8,941 nucleotides of DNA from an uncultured Planctomycetia bacterium. GTDB taxonomy: Bacteria > Planctomycetota > UBA1135 > GCA-002686595. The DNA lies in assembly GCA_937952135.1 (NCBI GenBank), contig CALFYL010000041.1:1-8941 (forward strand), given 5' to 3'. Under the pieces are notes generated by a model. It saw only the letters and a list, made by a program, of their open reading frames with translations, was not told the origin of the DNA and made no database searches. The translations under genes were made by a program, and so were the position numbers. Numbering within the stretch: the first letter of the stretch is position 1; each line of letters begins with the position of its first letter. Positions 1 through 6,204 of the stretch are shown here, piece after piece.

Positions 1-1253
1 AGATGCTCTACGACAACGCGCTGCTCGTGCCGGCGTACCTCGAGGGCTACCTCGCGACGGGCGACGAGCATTTCGCGCGGATCGCGCGCGAGTGCTGCGA
101 GTGGGTGCTGCGCGAGATGGTGACCGCGGAAGGCGCGTTCGCGAGCACGCAGGACGCCGATTCGGAGGGCGAGGAAGGCAAGTTCTTCGCGTGGACGCCG
201 GGCGAGCTCGCGGCCGTGCTCGGCGCGAAGCAAGGCGCCTGGGCGGCGGCGTACTGGGGCGTCACCGACGAGGGCAACTTCGAGCACGGCAAGAGCGCGC
301 TGTGGCGGCCCGAGCCCGCCGCGGAAGTCGCGAGCAAGCTGCGCATCGACGTGGAGGAGTTGCGCGTCGCGATGGAGCAAGCGCGCGCGAAGCTGTGGGC
401 GGCGCGAGAACAGCGCGTGCACCCGGCGAAGGACGACAAGGTGCTCGCGGCGTGGAATGGCCTCGCGATCTCGGCGCTCGCGCAGAGCTACCAGGTGCTC
501 GGCGAAGCGCGCTACCTCGACGCTGCGCGCAACGCGGCGAACTACGTGCTCCGCGGCATGCGCCAGAGCGACGGTGCGCTTCTCGCGACCGCGCGGCACG
601 GCAAGGCGAAGCTCAACGCCTACCTCGACGACTACGCGTTCGTGATCGCGGGCTTGATCGATCTGTACGAGTGCGACTTCGACCCGCGCTGGATCGAGGA
701 AGCGCTCGCGCTCGAACGACTCCTCGCCGAACGCTTCTGGGACGACGCGAACGGCGGCTACTTCACGACCGGCTCGAACCACGAGACGCTGATCGCGCGG
801 CTCAAGTCGCCGCACGACGGCGCACTGCCCGCGGGCGGAAGCGTGCAAGCGCTCAACTTGTTGCGGCTCGCGGAACTCACGGGCCAGGGCCAGCTCGCGC
901 AGCGCGCGGAGGCCGCGATCAAGTCCGTCGGCGCGCTCGCGAATCGCTATCCGGCGGCTTTCAGTCAACTGATGATCGCGGTCGACTTCCTCGCCGCGGC
1001 GCCGCGCGAGATCGTCGTCGCGGGCGAGCTCGACGACGCGCGCACGCGCGAGTTCCTCGCCGAGATCCGCGGCCGCTTCGCGCCGCACCGCGTCGTGGCG
1101 CTCGCCGATTCGCGCGCAGACGTCGACTTGATGCCGGTGCTCGACGGCAAGAGCGCTGGCGCACAGGGAGCGCGCGTGTTCGTGTGCCAGAACTACGCAT
1201 GCCAGGCGCCCGTCGACACTCTCGACGCGCTGCGCGCGCAACTCGCCGACTGA
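1..1253 (+). CDS. YyaL/DUF255 family protein (SPATA20-like), C-terminal part, 5' end outside window
   Basis: The reading frame is open at the left edge and ends at TGA 1251-1253, so about 416 C-terminal residues are present. The family normally has about 650-700 residues: an N-terminal thioredoxin-like DUF255 domain (lost here) followed by an alpha/alpha toroid like that of sugar epimerases and glycosidases. Family hallmarks are visible: YDNALL at the very start, DADSEGEEGKF (about 156-190), DDKVLAAWNGLAI (about 431-469), LDDYAFVIAGLIDLYE (about 625-672), a PHDGALPAGGSVQALNLLRL block, and CQNYACQAPV near the C-terminus. The cytoplasmic biochemical role is not settled; redox or carbohydrate-related roles have been proposed. 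The first ATG in the window (position 3) is internal, not the true start. Family assignment is firm, the function is not. Confidence 0.93.
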   Translation, partial: MLYDNALLVPAYLEGYLATGDEHFARIARECCEWVLREMVTAEGAFASTQDADSEGEEGKFFAWTPGELAAVLGAKQGAWAAAYWGVTDEGNFEHGKSALWRPEPAAEVASKLRIDVEELRVAMEQARAKLWAAREQRVHPAKDDKVLAAWNGLAISALAQSYQVLGEARYLDAARNAANYVLRGMRQSDGALLATARHGKAKLNAYLDDYAFVIAGLIDLYECDFDPRWIEEALALERLLAERFWDDANGGYFTTGSNHETLIARLKSPHDGALPAGGSVQALNLLRLAELTGQGQLAQRAEAAIKSVGALANRYPAAFSQLMIAVDFLAAAPREIVVAGELDDARTREFLAEIRGRFAPHRVVALADSRADVDLMPVLDGKSAGAQGARVFVCQNYACQAPVDTLDALRAQLAD

Positions 1254-1278
1254 GGACGGCGCGACGCAAGTCGCGGAG

Positions 1279-1332
1279 CGAATCGGATCGCGGCGCGATT
1301 CGAGCTGCAGCGCAGAGGGGGTTGCGCTGCAG
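1279..1332 (+). terminator. Two consecutive hairpins after the YyaL-family gene
   Basis: The 264 bases between 1253 and 1518 hold no convincing gene. They contain two perfect inverted repeats in a row: cgaatcg (1279-1285) with cgattcg (1296-1302), and ctgcagcgca (1305-1314) with tgcgctgcag (1323-1332), the second with an 8-base loop. Neither is followed by a T-run, so an intrinsic terminator is only one reading. They could also be a structured leader of the next gene. Confidence 0.4.
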
Positions 1333-1505
1333 GAGACGGGTCGTTCGCACGGCTCTCTGCGAGCAGGGGAGCGCGACGTTTCCGTCATCCTGGGAAGGTA
1401 AACGAGCTTTCAATTCCGAGCGGTGCTCGAACAGCTTTGGATGGCTGCGTCACACGCGCATGTCGCGGCGTCGTCGCGCGAACTGCGGCCCTGGTTTCAC
1501 GATTT

Positions 1506-1509
1506 GGAG
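1506..1509 (+). promoter_or_regulatory. Ribosome binding site GGAG that decides the start at 1518
   Basis: GGAG lies 8 bases before ATG 1518. An in-frame ATG at 1437 would add 27 residues in front of a well-formed signal peptide, so 1518 is preferred. Confidence 0.7.
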
Positions 1510-1517
1510 TACCCATC

Positions 1518-2144
1518 ATGCGCAATCGAACTCAACGTCTGGCTGTCGTCACGCTCTTCGCTCTCACCCTCGGATTCGGTTCGTGCGACTCGGACGAGAC
1601 GCGCGCCGCCGAGGCGCCGGAACTCATCCCCGACGCTCCGCCCGCTTCGACGGAGCGCTCGCCGGCGCCGGAGATGCCGGAACCGATTCCGGAGCCGATC
1701 CCTGAACCGATCCCTGAACCGACGCCGACGCCGATCCCCGAGCCGATCCCCGAGCCGATCCCGGATCCGATTCCGGATCCGATCCAGCCGGTCGAGCCGA
1801 CGCCCACTCCCGACCCGTCGCCGACTCCCGAACCGTCGCCGGTCGACGACGGCACGGATCTCCAGTCGCTGGCCGTCGCGCGCGTCGAGGCGCGCACGAG
1901 CGGACTGCGCACGCTCGTCGGCGAACTGACCAGCGCGGTCGATGCACTCGGCGAGAGCGCGACGCAAGAACAACGCGACGGCTCCGTCGCGGTCGGTGAG
2001 CACCTCACCAAGCTCGAAGGCAAGCTCACCGAGCTGCGCGCCGCAACACCGGAAAACGTGCCCGCTGCGGAAACCGCCGCAAACGAAGCCGCGGACGAAC
2101 TCGATCGCCGCGCGGCGGATCTCAAGGCGCTGCTGCCGAGCTAG
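1518..2144 (+). CDS. Exported/lipoprotein-like protein with PEPI proline spacer and helical C-terminus
   Basis: The product has 208 residues and I do not recognise a named family. It begins MRNRTQR, a basic n-region, followed by a hydrophobic core at residues 8-21. Cys23 sits in FGSC, a poor lipobox with Phe at -3, so it may be a lipoprotein or a secreted protein cut by signal peptidase I. Residues 24-53 are acidic and Pro/Ala-rich. Residues 54-108 form an X-Pro spacer of PEPI, PEPT, PTPI and PDPI units like the periplasm-spanning stretch of TonB-type proteins. Residues 113-206 are predicted helical with heptad-like leucines and are rich in Ala, Glu and Arg. A plausible role is an envelope protein whose anchored end and helical domain are held apart by the rigid spacer; this is inference. 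The gene appears to stand alone, with hairpins on both sides. Confidence 0.75.
   Translation: MRNRTQRLAVVTLFALTLGFGSCDSDETRAAEAPELIPDAPPASTERSPAPEMPEPIPEPIPEPIPEPTPTPIPEPIPEPIPDPIPDPIQPVEPTPTPDPSPTPEPSPVDDGTDLQSLAVARVEARTSGLRTLVGELTSAVDALGESATQEQRDGSVAVGEHLTKLEGKLTELRAATPENVPAAETAANEAADELDRRAADLKALLPS
1677..1842 (+). repeat. Degenerate 12-bp repeat encoding PEPI/PDPI units
   Basis: The DNA repeats variants of ccgatccc(c/t)gag, giving PEPI three times, then PEPT, PTPI, PEPI twice and PDPI twice, and then a less regular PTP/PSP part. Third positions vary (ccg att, ccg atc, cct, ccc), so part of the array has diverged synonymously, which suggests selection on the protein rather than a fresh slippage event. 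Confidence 0.85.
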
Positions 2145-2165
2145 TGGACTGCTGATTGGCCGAGC

Positions 2166-2188
2166 GGCCCGACGTCCGTCGTCGGGCC
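2166..2188 (+). terminator. GC-rich hairpin after the PEPI-spacer gene
   Basis: ggcccgacg (2166-2174) and cgtcgggcc (2180-2188) form a perfect 9-bp stem with a 5-base loop. It begins 22 bases after the TAG stop. No T-run follows. An outer pair gattgg/ccaatc (2154-2159 and 2188-2193) can extend it with a bulge. It probably insulates this gene from the next one. Confidence 0.5.
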
Positions 2189-2206
2189 CAATCGTCGCGA
2201 GCCGTC

Positions 2207-2212
2207 TAGACT
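2207..2212 (+). promoter_or_regulatory. Possible -10 element TAGACT for a leaderless start
   Basis: TAGACT lies 6 bases before ATG 2219, a spacing that would place the transcription start at or next to the A of ATG. No -35 box is evident and the 5 G's just before the ATG are too close for a normal ribosome site. Weak on its own. Confidence 0.3.
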
Positions 2213-2218
2213 GGGGGC

Positions 2219-3052
2219 ATGTCCGCTCCCACGCGCGCTTGGCCGGCCGCTGAAAAGGTCGTGCGCGAACTGCGCCGCGGCGCGCACATCTGGCGCGTCG
2301 GCGGCGCGCGGGCGGGACTGCGGTTCGTTCGCGAGGAGGTCGTCGCGAACGCTTGGATCCGCCTGCGCGAAGGCCAGGGGCTCAGCGCTGAGCGCGCGCG
2401 GGTCGAGTGCAACCTCTGCGGCTGGCGCGGTTCGCGGTTCCTCACGCACTGTGCGGCCGGCTACGTCGACCGGAACTCCTTCTGCCCGCGGTGTCGCTCC
2501 TATGCGCGGCACCGCGGCTTCGCGTACCTGCTCGAGCACGAGCTCGCGCCCGAGTTCGCGCGGCTGGCGCAGAGCCGTGGGCGACGCATCCTGTTCGCGC
2601 CCGAACCGGGGATGGCGCGCTTGCTCGGCGGGCGCCTCGAGCGCATCGAAGGCGCGGACCTCGACGGCGGCCGGCAAGGGGTGACGCTCGTTGAGGATCT
2701 GCAGGCGCTCTCGCTGCCCGACGGCTCGGTGGACTTCGCCGCCGCGTTTCACGTGCTCGAGCACGTGCCCGACGACCGCAAGGCGTTGCGCGAGCTGGCG
2801 CGAGTGCTTTCGCCGACGGGGCGGCTGCTGCTGTGCGTTCCGATGAGCTTCGAGCGCTCGAGCACGCTCGAATTTGGAGAGGCGCGCGCCGACCTCAACG
2901 AGCACTGGCGCGACTACGGACTGGACTTCGCCGCGCGACTCGACGACGCGGGCTTGCGCGGCCGGTCGTTCCGCTTGCGGCGCGACGTGCCGCCCGAGCG
3001 CTTCGAGCGCCTCGCGCTGATCGACGAGGAGCTGCATTGGCTCGGGCGCTAG
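2219..3052 (+). CDS. SAM-dependent methyltransferase with N-terminal four-cysteine motif
   Basis: The product has 277 residues and is a class I (Rossmann) methyltransferase, probably cytoplasmic. CNLC (64-67) and CPRC (89-92) form a zinc-knuckle-like module, followed by RHRG (97-100). The Rossmann part starts at RILFAPEPG (123-131), in place of the usual GxGxG. The HxAPE version of motif I is typical of this subfamily, often found near glycosyltransferases. ADLD (146-149) is the acidic ribose-binding end of strand 2. HVLEHVPDD (178-186) is motif IV, and GRLLLCVPM (201-209) is the strand after it. The EHWRDYGLDFAARL stretch (228-241) matches the family's conserved YG-D tail. An in-frame TAG at 2207-2209 makes ATG 2219 the earliest ATG. 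The substrate cannot be told from sequence. The stop codon overlaps that of the opposing gene. Confidence 0.85.
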   Translation: MSAPTRAWPAAEKVVRELRRGAHIWRVGGARAGLRFVREEVVANAWIRLREGQGLSAERARVECNLCGWRGSRFLTHCAAGYVDRNSFCPRCRSYARHRGFAYLLEHELAPEFARLAQSRGRRILFAPEPGMARLLGGRLERIEGADLDGGRQGVTLVEDLQALSLPDGSVDFAAAFHVLEHVPDDRKALRELARVLSPTGRLLLCVPMSFERSSTLEFGEARADLNEHWRDYGLDFAARLDDAGLRGRSFRLRRDVPPERFERLALIDEELHWLGR

Positions 3053-3549
3053 TGCTCGGGTTCGGGGGCGCCTGCGGTTCCGCCCGGACGCATCGGCTTG
3101 CCCATCACGGCGCGGGCGCCGAACTTCAGGCGCTCGTCGATCTCGCGGTCGAATCGCGGATGCTTGGGTGTCGGCGCGAACCCGCGGTGCGCGCCGTGGC
3201 ACACGTAGCACATCACCATGTTCGGGGCGAGCGCGTACAGCGCGGCATCCAGCGCCGCGGCGACGAACAGGCTCGCGTAGTAGGTGAACGGCGCCAGCAG
3301 CGCAGCGACGACCACGATCGAGATGCCGAGCTTCCGCGGGAACTCCTTGAGCGTGTAGAGCTCGGGATGTCCGCAGCTCACACAGCCCACCAGCCCGCCG
3401 GCAGCCGTGATGCGTTCGCGCACGAGAGCGTGTTCGTCGCCGCAGTGCGCACACCGCGCCGCCGGCGGAAGCTGCGCCGGTGCAGCCGCATAGACGCGCG
3501 TGAAGCCTTCCGCATCGCGGGTGCACACGATCTCGACGCTCGCGCTCAC
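3049..3549 (-). CDS. Zinc-ribbon membrane protein with CYVCH motif
   Basis: The product has 166 residues and I know no named family. The GTG start at 3549-3547 overlaps the upstream gene's TGA (GTGA), with GGAG 7 bases upstream; an ATG-initiated extension to 4038 would run through the neighbour in another frame and is rejected. CAHC (33-36) and CVSC (56-59) look like one zinc ribbon. Residues about 74-110 are hydrophobic, enough for one long or two short membrane helices. CYVCH (114-118) follows, then HRGF, H130 and a charged tail (FDREIDERLKF). CxxCH can bind c-type heme, but with two helices it would lie on the cytoplasmic side with the zinc ribbon, which favours metal binding by thiols. 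There is no signal peptide. It is coupled to the membrane protein upstream, so the two probably form one complex. Confidence 0.75.
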   Translation of the reverse strand: MSASVEIVCTRDAEGFTRVYAAAPAQLPPAARCAHCGDEHALVRERITAAGGLVGCVSCGHPELYTLKEFPRKLGISIVVVAALLAPFTYYASLFVAAALDAALYALAPNMVMCYVCHGAHRGFAPTPKHPRFDREIDERLKFGARAVMGKPMRPGGTAGAPEPEH

Positions 3550-4331
3550 AGCGGAGCTCCATAGGAATCCTGCAGGAACAGCGACACCGCCGTCCCGATC
3601 AACACGAGCACCGTCGACGCGTACAGAATGCCCGTGGCCGAGCGCGTGTTCTTGTAGCGCAGCGATTCCGACGACATCCACGCAAACAGCAGCGGGATCG
3701 CGACGCCGAGCGCGACGCGCGTGCCGATGTAGAACAGCGACCAGGGCCCGAGCAGATCGATCTGCTTCGCTCGCAGGGGCTCGGCGAACACGACGCACGT
3801 CGTCGCGAGGGAGGCGGCGGACAGGCCCATGAACAGCATCGTGAGGCGGTTCAATTTGACCAGCCAGGCGACGTCGAGCGACGGCACGGTCAGGTACCAG
3901 TGGCCGAAGACCATCGCGAGGCCGACGCTGCCTCCGACCAGGCCCGTGGTGAACGCCGAGGCGCTCGCCACCAACCAGCGCCCGCCGCCGTCCACCGCGG
4001 GCGCTTCGCGCACGAGGAGCGCGAGCGAGGCGCCGCACGCCATGGCGGCCGCGGCGAGCGCGAGCTCACGCGTGCGAGTCTTCACGGGGCCCGAATAGAC
4101 GAAGTACAGCGCGGCCGCGAGCGCGGCGCCGACCCAATCGAGTTCGCTCCAGGTCCGGTCGCGCGTGATCCGCGGCAGCGCGATGGCCGCCACGAGCGGC
4201 ACGAGCGCGGTCCCGCCCATCAGGCGAAAGAAGAACACTCCGAGCGGCGCGCGGGCCACGAGCGCCAAGCTCACGAGCACGCCGAGGGCGAGCTCGAGAC
4301 AAAACTGGGCGCCGAGACTGCTCCAGGGCAT
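3546..4331 (-). CDS. Polytopic membrane protein, about eight helices, unknown function
   Basis: The product has 261 residues with hydrophobic segments at about 9-28, 30-53, 66-81, 88-107, 122-146, 159-183, 194-218 and 231-254, so it is an inner-membrane protein. A long FGHWYLTVP motif (142-150) ends helix 5, with His144 in or next to the membrane. Arg205 lies inside helix 7. Membrane-embedded His and Arg are common in heme- or quinone-binding proteins, but I cannot match it to a named family. ATG 4331 is preferred to the ATG at 4415, because the extra 28 residues are Arg-rich and unlike a membrane protein start, and a TACAAT box sits just before 4331. It is first in a two-gene operon whose second gene overlaps by 4 bases. 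Confidence 0.75.
   Translation of the reverse strand: MPWSSLGAQFCLELALGVLVSLALVARAPLGVFFFRLMGGTALVPLVAAIALPRITRDRTWSELDWVGAALAAALYFVYSGPVKTRTRELALAAAAMACGASLALLVREAPAVDGGGRWLVASASAFTTGLVGGSVGLAMVFGHWYLTVPSLDVAWLVKLNRLTMLFMGLSAASLATTCVVFAEPLRAKQIDLLGPWSLFYIGTRVALGVAIPLLFAWMSSESLRYKNTRSATGILYASTVLVLIGTAVSLFLQDSYGAPL
3557..3560 (-). promoter_or_regulatory. Ribosome binding site GGAG before the GTG start at 3549
   Basis: On the minus strand GGAG is followed by 7 bases and GTG. It lies inside the end of the upstream gene and supports the GTGA-coupled start. Confidence 0.65.
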
Positions 4332-4338
4332 CCGGGCG

Positions 4339-4344
4339 ATTGTA
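4339..4344 (-). promoter_or_regulatory. -10 element TACAAT before the membrane operon
   Basis: TACAAT matches the sigma-70 -10 consensus at 5 of 6 bases and sits 7 bases before ATG 4331, consistent with a leaderless mRNA. No good -35 box is present at the usual distance. It lies in the 86-base divergent gap shared with the dehydrogenase gene. Confidence 0.45.
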
Positions 4345-4378
4345 CGGACTCGGCGCGGCCACCCCGTGCACCGCGCAG

Positions 4379-4384
4379 TACGAT
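4379..4384 (+). promoter_or_regulatory. -10 element TACGAT for the short-chain dehydrogenase gene
   Basis: TACGAT lies in the divergent gap, 33 bases before ATG 4418, leaving room for a short leader with a ribosome site. The matching -35 box is not clear. Confidence 0.4.
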
Positions 4385-4406
4385 GCGGGACCTTTTCCCG
4401 TGTTCC

Positions 4407-4411
4407 AGGAG
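4407..4411 (+). promoter_or_regulatory. Ribosome binding site AGGAG fixing the start at 4418
   Basis: AGGAG is followed by 6 bases and ATG 4418. An in-frame ATG at 4340 would add 26 residues in front of the Rossmann strand and would start upstream of the -10 element, so it is rejected. Confidence 0.75.
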
Positions 4412-4417
4412 CCACGA

Positions 4418-5125
4418 ATGGGTCAGCCCCGAGTTCTCGTCACCGGCGGCGGCCGCGGCATCGGCCGCGCCATCGCGCTGCGCTTCGCCCGCGAGGGCGC
4501 ACGCGTCGTCGTCGCCGCACGCACGTCGACCGAACTCGACAACGTCGTGGCCGAGATCGAGCGCGCCGGCGGCGCCGGCATCGCCGCGCAGATGGACGTG
4601 CGCGACTACGGCTCGGTCGAAGCCGCCGTGTGGCGCGCCGTCCAGTTCCTCGGCGACGCGATCGACGTGCTCGTGAACAACGCTGGCGTGTTCGACGTCG
4701 CACCGATCGAGAAGCTCGATCTCGCGAAGTGGCGCTGGATGCAGGAGGTCAACGTCGACGGACCCTTGTACGTGATCAAGGAATCGCTCGACGCCCTGCT
4801 CGAGTCGGAGCGCGCGCACGTGTTCAACGTCGCCTCTGCAGCGGCCAAGCGCGGCTTCCCCGGCAACGTCGCCTACTGCGCCTCGAAGTACGCGCTGCGC
4901 GGGATCGGCGACGCGCTCCGCGAAGAGCTGCGGCCGAAGGGCGTGCGTGTCTCGACCGTGTATCCCGGCGCCACCGACACGACGATCTTCGACCGAGTTC
5001 CGGGGACGTGGGATCGCTCGAAGATGAACCGGCCCGAGGACGTGGCCGAGGTGATCTGGAAGGCCTGGAACGCGCCAGCGGGCGAGAACGTCGACGACCT
5101 CGACGTGCCGCCGCGCACCGGCTGA
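4418..5125 (+). CDS. Short-chain dehydrogenase/reductase (classical SDR)
   Basis: The product has 235 residues, usual for classical SDRs, and is a cytoplasmic NAD(P)H-dependent oxidoreductase. TGGGRGIG (9-16) is the nucleotide-binding turn. AAR (33-35) at the end of strand 2 puts Arg35 where it can bind the 2'-phosphate, favouring NADP(H). MDV (59-61) corresponds to the adenine-binding Asp. NNAG (87-90) is present, and the catalytic set is complete: Asn112, Ser140, Tyr153 and Lys157 (YCASK). PG at 183-184 follows the usual pattern. The substrate is unknown; 3-oxoacyl-ACP reductase and sepiapterin-reductase-like roles are both possible by family. It stands alone on the plus strand, diverging from the membrane operon. 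Confidence 0.9.
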   Translation: MGQPRVLVTGGGRGIGRAIALRFAREGARVVVAARTSTELDNVVAEIERAGGAGIAAQMDVRDYGSVEAAVWRAVQFLGDAIDVLVNNAGVFDVAPIEKLDLAKWRWMQEVNVDGPLYVIKESLDALLESERAHVFNVASAAAKRGFPGNVAYCASKYALRGIGDALREELRPKGVRVSTVYPGATDTTIFDRVPGTWDRSKMNRPEDVAEVIWKAWNAPAGENVDDLDVPPRTG

Positions 5126-5373
5126 GGCGCTCGCGACCGGCCTCCACGGGGTCGCCAAGGCCCCTCCGGGGTGGAATTGCACCTTGGCTCTACGTCGCGG
5201 GCCCCCGCTTGGACTAGGCTAGGCGCTGTTCGGTCACGTGGCACAGGCCACAGGGCGCTCGATTCCGAGCGCTAGCAACGACCGGATGACACAAGTTACC
5301 TGCCTGCCTGTCCCGCTCCCACTCTTCGAGTCGATCGGTCAGCTCGCACAACGTTCAGAAAGACCGCTTCGAC
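5126..5373 (+). other. Intergenic region with a compound hairpin (5154-5188)
   Basis: No gene is supported in these 248 bases. gccaagg (5154-5160) pairs with ccttggc (5182-5188) and encloses a cccc/gggg hairpin (5161-5171) plus a 10-base bulge, giving a bent compound stem 28 bases after the dehydrogenase stop. A small gcgg/ccgc hairpin follows at 5197-5208. No T-run follows. The rest, about 5209-5373, should contain the promoter and leader of the RRM gene, but I find no convincing -35/-10 pair. Confidence 0.35.
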
Positions 5374-5697
5374 ATGTCACGACTCTACGTCGGCAACCTC
5401 TCCTTCAACACGACTTCCGAATCGCTGCGCGCCGCCATGGCCGCCGATGGCCGCCAGGTCAAGGAAGTCAGCATCGTCACCGACCGCGAAACGGGCCGCC
5501 ACCGCGGCTTCGCGTTCGTCGAGATGCAATCCAAGGCGGACGCCGAGAAGGCCATCAAGGCCCTGGACGGCACGTCGCTCGACGGCCGCCAGATCAAGGT
5601 GAACGAGGCGCAAGAGCGCCAGCCGCGCACCGGCGGCGGTGGCGGCGGCGGCCAGCGCCGTGATGGCGGCGGCGGCGGCGGCGGCGGACGCTGGTAA
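5374..5697 (+). CDS. Small RRM RNA-binding protein with glycine-rich tail
   Basis: The product has 107 residues. Residues 2-80 are one RNA recognition motif: RNP2 LYVGNL (4-9) and RNP1 RGFAFVEM (44-51) carry the aromatic residues Tyr5, Phe47 and Phe49 that stack on RNA bases. Residues 87-107 are a Gly-rich tail broken by QRRD and ending RW. This layout is the one of bacterial (cyanobacterial-type) RNA-binding proteins, which are often cold-induced and act in the cytoplasm on mRNA. ATG 5374 puts RNP2 three residues in, the usual place. The ribosome site is weak (AGAAAGA about 12 bases upstream). Regulation by cold cannot be seen in the sequence. Confidence 0.93.
   Translation: MSRLYVGNLSFNTTSESLRAAMAADGRQVKEVSIVTDRETGRHRGFAFVEMQSKADAEKAIKALDGTSLDGRQIKVNEAQERQPRTGGGGGGGQRRDGGGGGGGGRW
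5631..5694 (+). repeat. GGC-rich stretch encoding the Gly-rich tail
   Basis: Two runs of ggc codons encode 7 and 9 glycines, separated by QRRD codons. Such runs are prone to slippage, so tail length may differ between strains. Confidence 0.8.
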
Positions 5698-5708
5698 CAG
5701 CGCAGTCG

Positions 5709-5731
5709 CTCCGAACTGACGTCACTCGGAG
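5709..5731 (+). terminator. Inverted repeat after the RRM gene
   Basis: ctccga (5709-5714) pairs with tcggag (5726-5731). Inside is the 8-base palindrome tgacgtca (5717-5724), making a near-perfect 23-base inverted repeat that begins 12 bases after the stop. No T-run follows directly, so it may be a terminator or a protein-binding site. Confidence 0.35.
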
Positions 5732-5940
5732 GGCGCGCTGCGCGGGGGCCTCACAGCTTCCGCCGGCGCGCTCGCCTTTTCTGCACCTACCGCAACGCGC
5801 AACGCCCTCGAGTAGCACGCGCAGCGGCAGCTGAACCTTCCTCCTGGCGCGGCGGTCCTGCGTGGACCTGAGCGCCGGCCTTCGCGCCTCAGCTCCGCGC
5901 GGACGCCGCAACGATCGGCCACGAGCTCGGAGACCCGTTC

Positions 5941-6129
5941 ATGGAGTCCTTCCAAAAACGCGAACGCGACCGCCGCAAGCGCGCGAAGCAGCAAGAAAAG
6001 AACGAGCGCAAGGCTCAGCGGACCGCCGAGAAGGCGCAGGGCGCGGACGGCGCCGCCTACAACTCGGACATCGTCGACGAGTCCCCCGACGCCGAGAGCG
6101 CGCAGGCGACGAAGTCGCCGCCGACGTAG
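5941..6129 (+). CDS. Small, highly basic conserved-type protein
   Basis: The product has 62 residues. Residues 1-33 are an almost continuous Lys/Arg/Glu/Gln helix (FQKRERDRRKRAKQQEKNER), and the C-terminal half is acidic and Ser/Asp/Pro-rich without hydrophobic core. GGAG (5929-5932) lies 8 bases before the ATG, a good ribosome site, which is the main reason to call so short a gene. Small proteins of this SFQKRER type occur in GC-rich bacteria, from memory and without a named function. Charge suggests binding of nucleic acid or the ribosome, but that is inference. It lies 243 bases after the RRM gene with a non-coding gap, so the two are probably separate units. The 76 bases after it face the folE stop. 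Confidence 0.65.
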   Translation: MESFQKRERDRRKRAKQQEKNERKAQRTAEKAQGADGAAYNSDIVDESPDAESAQATKSPPT

Positions 6130-6155
6130 GCAAGCCCGGCGCGTGGCGCAAGACC

Positions 6156-6204
6156 GCCGGTTCGCCGGCCGCCCCGCGCTGCTCGCCCGCCCGGGTTCGA
6201 CCCG
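6156..6204. terminator. Two short hairpins between convergent genes
   Basis: gccgg-ttcg-ccggc (6156-6169) lies after the small basic gene, and cgggt-tcg-acccg (6192-6204) lies two bases beyond the folE stop on the minus strand. Both stems have only 5 bp and no T-run, so this is a weak proposal. Confidence 0.25.

Noticed and set aside
92..1705. 537-residue plus-strand frame
   Set aside because: It is Arg/Ala-rich throughout and lies over the well-supported YyaL-family gene in another frame.
1532..2125. Minus-strand frame encoding a Gly/Ser/Ile repeat (GSGIGSGIG)
   Set aside because: It is the mirror of the PEPI repeat on the plus strand and has no ribosome site; the plus-strand gene has a signal peptide and GGAG.
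3197..3211. CYVCH as evidence for a c-type cytochrome
   Set aside because: There is no signal peptide, a zinc ribbon lies on the other side of the hydrophobic segment, and two helices would place it in the cytoplasm; kept only as an open question.
2141..3562. 473-residue minus-strand frame covering the methyltransferase
   Set aside because: Its product is Arg-rich without domain motifs; the plus-strand methyltransferase has clear conserved motifs.
3549..4038. ATG-initiated N-terminal extension of the zinc-ribbon membrane protein
   Set aside because: It would overlap the upstream membrane gene by almost 500 bases and reads Arg-rich; the GTG at 3549 has GGAG and a 4-base overlap.
5738..5779. 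gcgcgc repeats followed by tttt as a terminator
   Set aside because: Only a 6-bp self-complementary core pairs, with mismatches on either side, so the stem is not convincing.
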